A stretch of DNA of 64,000 nucleotides, taken from Bacteroidales bacterium. GTDB taxonomy: Bacteria; Bacteroidota; Bacteroidia; Bacteroidales; P3. The first letter of the stretch is position 1. Every line of letters starts with the position of its first letter. Below are positions 60,556 to 64,000 of this stretch, one piece after another. The notes beneath the pieces are model-generated. The model searched no databases and was not told where the DNA came from. It was given only the letters and a program-made list of their open reading frames with translations. The position numbers and the translations under genes were made by a program. The stretch lies in NCBI GenBank assembly GCA_017618625.1, contig JAFZTV010000012.1, positions 1-64,000 on the forward strand, read 5' to 3'.

Positions 60556-60715
60556 TTTTCTTTTACTGTTCTCCTACATTTCTTTTACTTTGCTTCTACT
60601 TTTCTTTTACCTTTCTTTTACTTTGCTCCTACTTTTCTTTTACTTTTGACCTACATTTTACCTATACTGGGTATATACAGACCTTATACAGACCTTATAC
60701 AGACCTTACTTTTCT
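60556..60715 (+). repeat. Pyrimidine-rich repeats with 11-bp period
   Basis: Units like CTTTTACTTTG and CTTTTACTTTT recur about eight times with an 11-bp period, followed by three exact 11-bp units, ACAGACCTTAT. The period is one turn of the DNA helix and is not a multiple of three. Confidence 0.85.
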
Positions 60716-60824
60716 CTTATTCGGGACCTATTTGTGGTTTGGTTGTGGTTTGCTGATGGCGAACGCAATTTTTTTTCTTAACAGGTGTTGATATTTTGGG
60801 TTGCGGGGAATGGACGGGGTGATG

Positions 60825-60833
60825 TATCTTTGC
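60825..60833 (+). promoter_or_regulatory. Promoter for the ribonucleotide reductase gene
   Basis: TATCTTTGC, a full -7 box, about 75 bp before the ATG at 60909. Confidence 0.6.
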
Positions 60834-60908
60834 TCGCTGACAGGGTGGGGGATAGGTGTGTGGTAAGTATCTGAACATCATGTAACAACTCTCAATTTAC
60901 AATTCGTT

Positions 60909-63581
60909 ATGACGGGTCAGAAGGATTTGCTTTTTGATTTTGGAGAGGAGGCTGTGGAGCCTTCGGTGAAGTCTCAGAAAAAGGAGGAGAAGGCCAAGGT
61001 GCAGGCAGCACCCGAGGTGAAGACCGCGGCGGCCAAGACGGCTGAGAAGGAGGAAACGGTTGAGCTGAAGGAGTATGATTTCGGGGAGATTATGAAGTCT
61101 TCGACGGAGTATTTCGGCGGTGACGAGCTGGCGGCGTCGGTGTGGGCGAACAAGTATGCGCTGAGGGATGAGGGGCACATCTATGAGTTGAACCCCGACA
61201 TGATGCACAGGAGGATAGCGCGGGAGTTTGCAAGAATTGAGCGGAACTACCCGAACGCGATGACGGAGGATGAGATATACGAGCTGCTGAAAGATTTTAG
61301 GTATGTGATACCGCAAGGGAGCCCGATGGCAGGCATAGGAAACACGTTCCAGGTGGTGTCGCTGAGTAACTGCTTTGTGATAGGCAATAGTGGGAACAGC
61401 GATTCGTACGGCGGAATTATGAAGATAGATCAGGAGCAGGTGCAGCTGATGAAGCGGAGAGGCGGAGTTGGGCACGACCTGTCGCACATAAGGCCTGGCG
61501 GCAGCCCGGTGAAGAACTGTGCGCTGACTTCGACGGGCATAGTGCCGTTTATGGAGCGATACAGCAACACCACGCGAGAGGTGGCGCAGGGAGGTAGAAG
61601 AGGTGCGCTGATGCTCTCGATATCGATAAAACATCCCGACGCTGAGAACTTCATAGACGCGAAGCTGGAGCAGGGGAAGATTACGGGAGCGAACGTGTCG
61701 GTGAAGATTACGGACGAGTTTATGCAGTGTGTGAAAAGCGGCGAGCCGTTTGTGCAGCAGTATCCGATAGACTCGTCGGAACCGATGGTGAAGAAAGAGA
61801 TAGACGCGAGAGCGCTGTGGAACAAGATAATAGCCAACGCATGGTCGTCGGCGGAGCCAGGGGTTCTGTTCTGGGACACGATTATCAGAGAGAGCGTTCC
61901 GGACTGCTACAGTGAGTTTGGATACAAGACGGTTTCGACGAACCCCTGTGGCGAGATACCGCTGTGTCCGTATGACAGCTGCCGACTGATGGCGGTGAAC
62001 CTGTTCAGCTATGTGAAGAATCCGTTTACGAAAGAGGCGGAGTTTGACCACGAGCTGTTCCGCAAGCATGTGGCGATGGCGCAGCGTTTGATGGACGACC
62101 TGATTGACCTGGAGCTAGAGAAGGTGAACATGATATTGGCGAAGATAGAGAGCGACCCCGAGGACGAGGAGATAAAGCGGGTGGAGAAAAACATGTGGCT
62201 GAACATAAAAATGAAGTGCATGGAAGGTAGGCGCACGGGACTGGGTATCACGGCGGAGGGCGACATGCTGGCCGCCATGGGGCTGAGATACGGCACCGAG
62301 GAGGCGACGGAGTTTGCAGTGTCGGTGCAGAGAGAGCTGGCTTGCGCGGCATACGGGTCGTCGGTGACGATGGCGGAGGAGAGAGGCGCATTCCCGATAT
62401 ATGATTCGGCATTGGAGAAAAACAACCCGTTTATACAGCGGCTGGCGGAGGCGGACAAGAGCCTCTACAACAAGATGAAGAAGCAGGGCAGACGCAACAT
62501 TGCGCTGCTGACCATAGCACCCACGGGGTCGGTGAGCATCTGCACGCAGACGACATCGGGCATAGAGCCTGTATTCCTGGTCAACTACAAGCGCCGTAAG
62601 AAGATTAACCCCAACGACAAAGACGCTTCGAAACATCGCATCATAAAGGACGAGAGCGGTGACTTGTTTGAGGAATACAACGTGTTTCATCCGAAGTTTA
62701 TTGACTGGCTGCGGGTGAACGGATATGATGTTGAGAAGGTTACGGCGATGAACGAGAGCGAGTTGGCGAAAGTTGTAGAGAAATCGCCCTACTACAAGGC
62801 TACGTCGGCGGACATAGACTGGGTAAGCAAGGTGAGGATGCAGGGCGAGATACAGAAATGGGTGGACCACTCGATAAGCGTCACGGTGAACATACCGAAG
62901 GAGACGAGCAAGGAGATGGTGAGCCAGATATATATGACCGCGTGGGAGAGTGGGTGCAAGGGGTGCACGATATACCGCGAGGGTTCGAGGAACGGAGTGC
63001 TGGTGTCGAACACGGAGTCGAAAGAGCAGCAGTTTCATGAGACCCACGCGCCGAAACGTCCGAAGAAACTGGATGCGGAGATATTGAGATTCAAGAACAA
63101 CAGCGAAGACTGGATAGCTGTGGTGGGTATGTATGAGGGACATCCGTATGAGATTTTCACGGGCAAGGCGGATGCTTTTGTGCTGCCCAAGTGGGTTGAG
63201 AAGGGATATGTTATACGCACGAAGGAACAGGGTGCCGAACATGCACGCTACGATTTCCAGTTCCTGGACAAGGACGGCTACAGGGTGACCATAGAGGGGT
63301 TGTCGAGGATGTTCGACCAGGAGTACTGGAACTATGCGAAGCTGATATCGGGCATACTGCGTCACGGCATGCCGATACCCAACGTGGTGGAGCTTATCAG
63401 CAAGCTGAACTTCAACGAAGACAGCATCACAACGTGGAAAAACGGAGTGGCGAGAGCCCTGAAACGCTATATCAAAGACGGCTCGGCAGCTGGGGAAGCC
63501 TGCCCCGACTGCGGCAGCCAGCTGGTTTATAGTGGAGGGTGTAAGAGCTGTCCTAACTGCGGCTGGAGCAAGTGCAGCTGA
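60909..63581 (+). CDS. nrdJ: Adenosylcobalamin-dependent (class II) ribonucleotide reductase
   Basis: An 890-residue enzyme that makes deoxyribonucleotides using adenosylcobalamin, so it works with or without oxygen but needs B12. The radical Cys is C347 in 'NPCGEIP' with Glu 349; the redox pair is C155 ('LSNCFV') and C358 ('YDSC'). 'TIAPTGSVSICTQTTSGIEP' is a family marker. The C-terminus has a Cys-rich zinc-ribbon-like redox tail ('CPDCGSQLV', 'CPNCGWSKCS'). The first 70 residues are a Lys/Glu/Ala-rich extension. Confidence 0.95.
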   Translation: MTGQKDLLFDFGEEAVEPSVKSQKKEEKAKVQAAPEVKTAAAKTAEKEETVELKEYDFGEIMKSSTEYFGGDELAASVWANKYALRDEGHIYELNPDMMHRRIAREFARIERNYPNAMTEDEIYELLKDFRYVIPQGSPMAGIGNTFQVVSLSNCFVIGNSGNSDSYGGIMKIDQEQVQLMKRRGGVGHDLSHIRPGGSPVKNCALTSTGIVPFMERYSNTTREVAQGGRRGALMLSISIKHPDAENFIDAKLEQGKITGANVSVKITDEFMQCVKSGEPFVQQYPIDSSEPMVKKEIDARALWNKIIANAWSSAEPGVLFWDTIIRESVPDCYSEFGYKTVSTNPCGEIPLCPYDSCRLMAVNLFSYVKNPFTKEAEFDHELFRKHVAMAQRLMDDLIDLELEKVNMILAKIESDPEDEEIKRVEKNMWLNIKMKCMEGRRTGLGITAEGDMLAAMGLRYGTEEATEFAVSVQRELACAAYGSSVTMAEERGAFPIYDSALEKNNPFIQRLAEADKSLYNKMKKQGRRNIALLTIAPTGSVSICTQTTSGIEPVFLVNYKRRKKINPNDKDASKHRIIKDESGDLFEEYNVFHPKFIDWLRVNGYDVEKVTAMNESELAKVVEKSPYYKATSADIDWVSKVRMQGEIQKWVDHSISVTVNIPKETSKEMVSQIYMTAWESGCKGCTIYREGSRNGVLVSNTESKEQQFHETHAPKRPKKLDAEILRFKNNSEDWIAVVGMYEGHPYEIFTGKADAFVLPKWVEKGYVIRTKEQGAEHARYDFQFLDKDGYRVTIEGLSRMFDQEYWNYAKLISGILRHGMPIPNVVELISKLNFNEDSITTWKNGVARALKRYIKDGSAAGEACPDCGSQLVYSGGCKSCPNCGWSKCS

Positions 63582-63607
63582 CCTTCATAACACAAACATA
63601 TTTTCCC

Positions 63608-63640
63608 ACGGCTCCCATTGGTTTGGGGGCCGTTCTTTTT
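63608..63640 (+). terminator. Terminator after nrdJ
   Basis: ACGGCTCCC pairs with GGGGGCCGT (with one T:G pair) around an 8-base loop, followed by a run of T. Confidence 0.85.

Positions 63641-64000
<360 letters not shown>

Larger units (their letters stand above)
60403..60908. other. Intergenic region before the ribonucleotide reductase gene
   Basis: No gene is supported. It contains the pyrimidine-rich repeat tract (60556-60715) and the promoter at 60825. I see no cobalamin riboswitch before the B12-dependent reductase. Confidence 0.6.

Noticed and set aside
60403..60908. Cobalamin riboswitch before the B12-dependent reductase
   Set aside because: No conserved cobalamin-box sequence or multi-stem core was found in the leader.
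60897..62069. 390-codon minus-strand frame opposite nrdJ
   Set aside because: Opposite a conserved enzyme with all active-site residues; Arg/His/Leu-rich shadow.

Overview
The window comes from a member of the order Bacteroidales, probably an uncultivated gut lineage. The main support is the promoters: at least ten start regions carry the Bacteroidota -7 box TAnnTTTGC. Further support comes from the near absence of Shine-Dalgarno sequences, C-terminal type IX secretion (T9SS) sorting domains on exported proteins, many lipoproteins, a glycine-lipid acyltransferase pair, and a secreted sialidase that points to a host-mucosa habitat. No phage, insertion sequence, CRISPR array or rRNA was seen.

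Layout. 1-1.0 kb: start of metK and a long divergent leader region. 1.0-11.0 kb: three exported proteins in a row (an outer-membrane barrel-like protein, a 1884-residue TANFOR-like protein and a fibronectin-III protein). 11.2-15.0 kb: a small exported protein facing a large secreted M14 carboxypeptidase. 15.1-22.2 kb, minus strand: a methyltransferase, a TfoX-like protein, two sodium-coupled transporters, a beta-CASP nuclease, a transglutaminase-like lipoprotein and ruvC. 22.3-24.2 kb: a cytidylate-kinase-like gene and a DUF6266-like gene behind a G-rich tract with an 11-bp period. 24.2-35.0 kb is an accessory region, mostly minus strand. It holds lipoproteins, an ECF sigma operon, T9SS cargo, FISUMP-like and Ig-like lipoproteins with a repeated promoter-leader cassette, and a HEPN/MNT toxin-antitoxin pair. 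35.2-44.3 kb: hsp20 with a sigma-54-type promoter, the acyltransferase pair, engB, dacB, then mreB, purH and pfkA. 44.7-53.1 kb: ftsE, an OmpA protein, rlmH, tRNA-Gly, a sialidase, a hydrolase, rsgA and a DUF1846 gene. 53.4-64.0 kb: a retropepsin-like protease, a sigma-54 gene fused in frame to an M23 peptidase, ribH, fmt, HU, a DUF4159 gene, rsmE, a B12-dependent ribonucleotide reductase and the start of atpE.

The strongest oddity is the single reading frame at 54645-56921. It joins a full-length RpoN (sigma-54) to a signal-peptide-like helix, an M23 endopeptidase domain and a LysM domain. Taken at face value it is a membrane-tethered sigma factor with a periplasmic cell-wall domain. A one-base error or mutation at an A-run would instead separate two ordinary genes. 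A good sigma-54 promoter with two upstream inverted repeats lies before hsp20 in the same window. The last 16 codons, 3' UTR and terminator of hsp20 are duplicated, about 97% identical, onto the end of an unrelated gene 11 kb away.

Intergenic regions are full of short tandem repeats with periods of 7, 8 or 11 bp. Several lie in gene leaders and one family has entered coding sequence.
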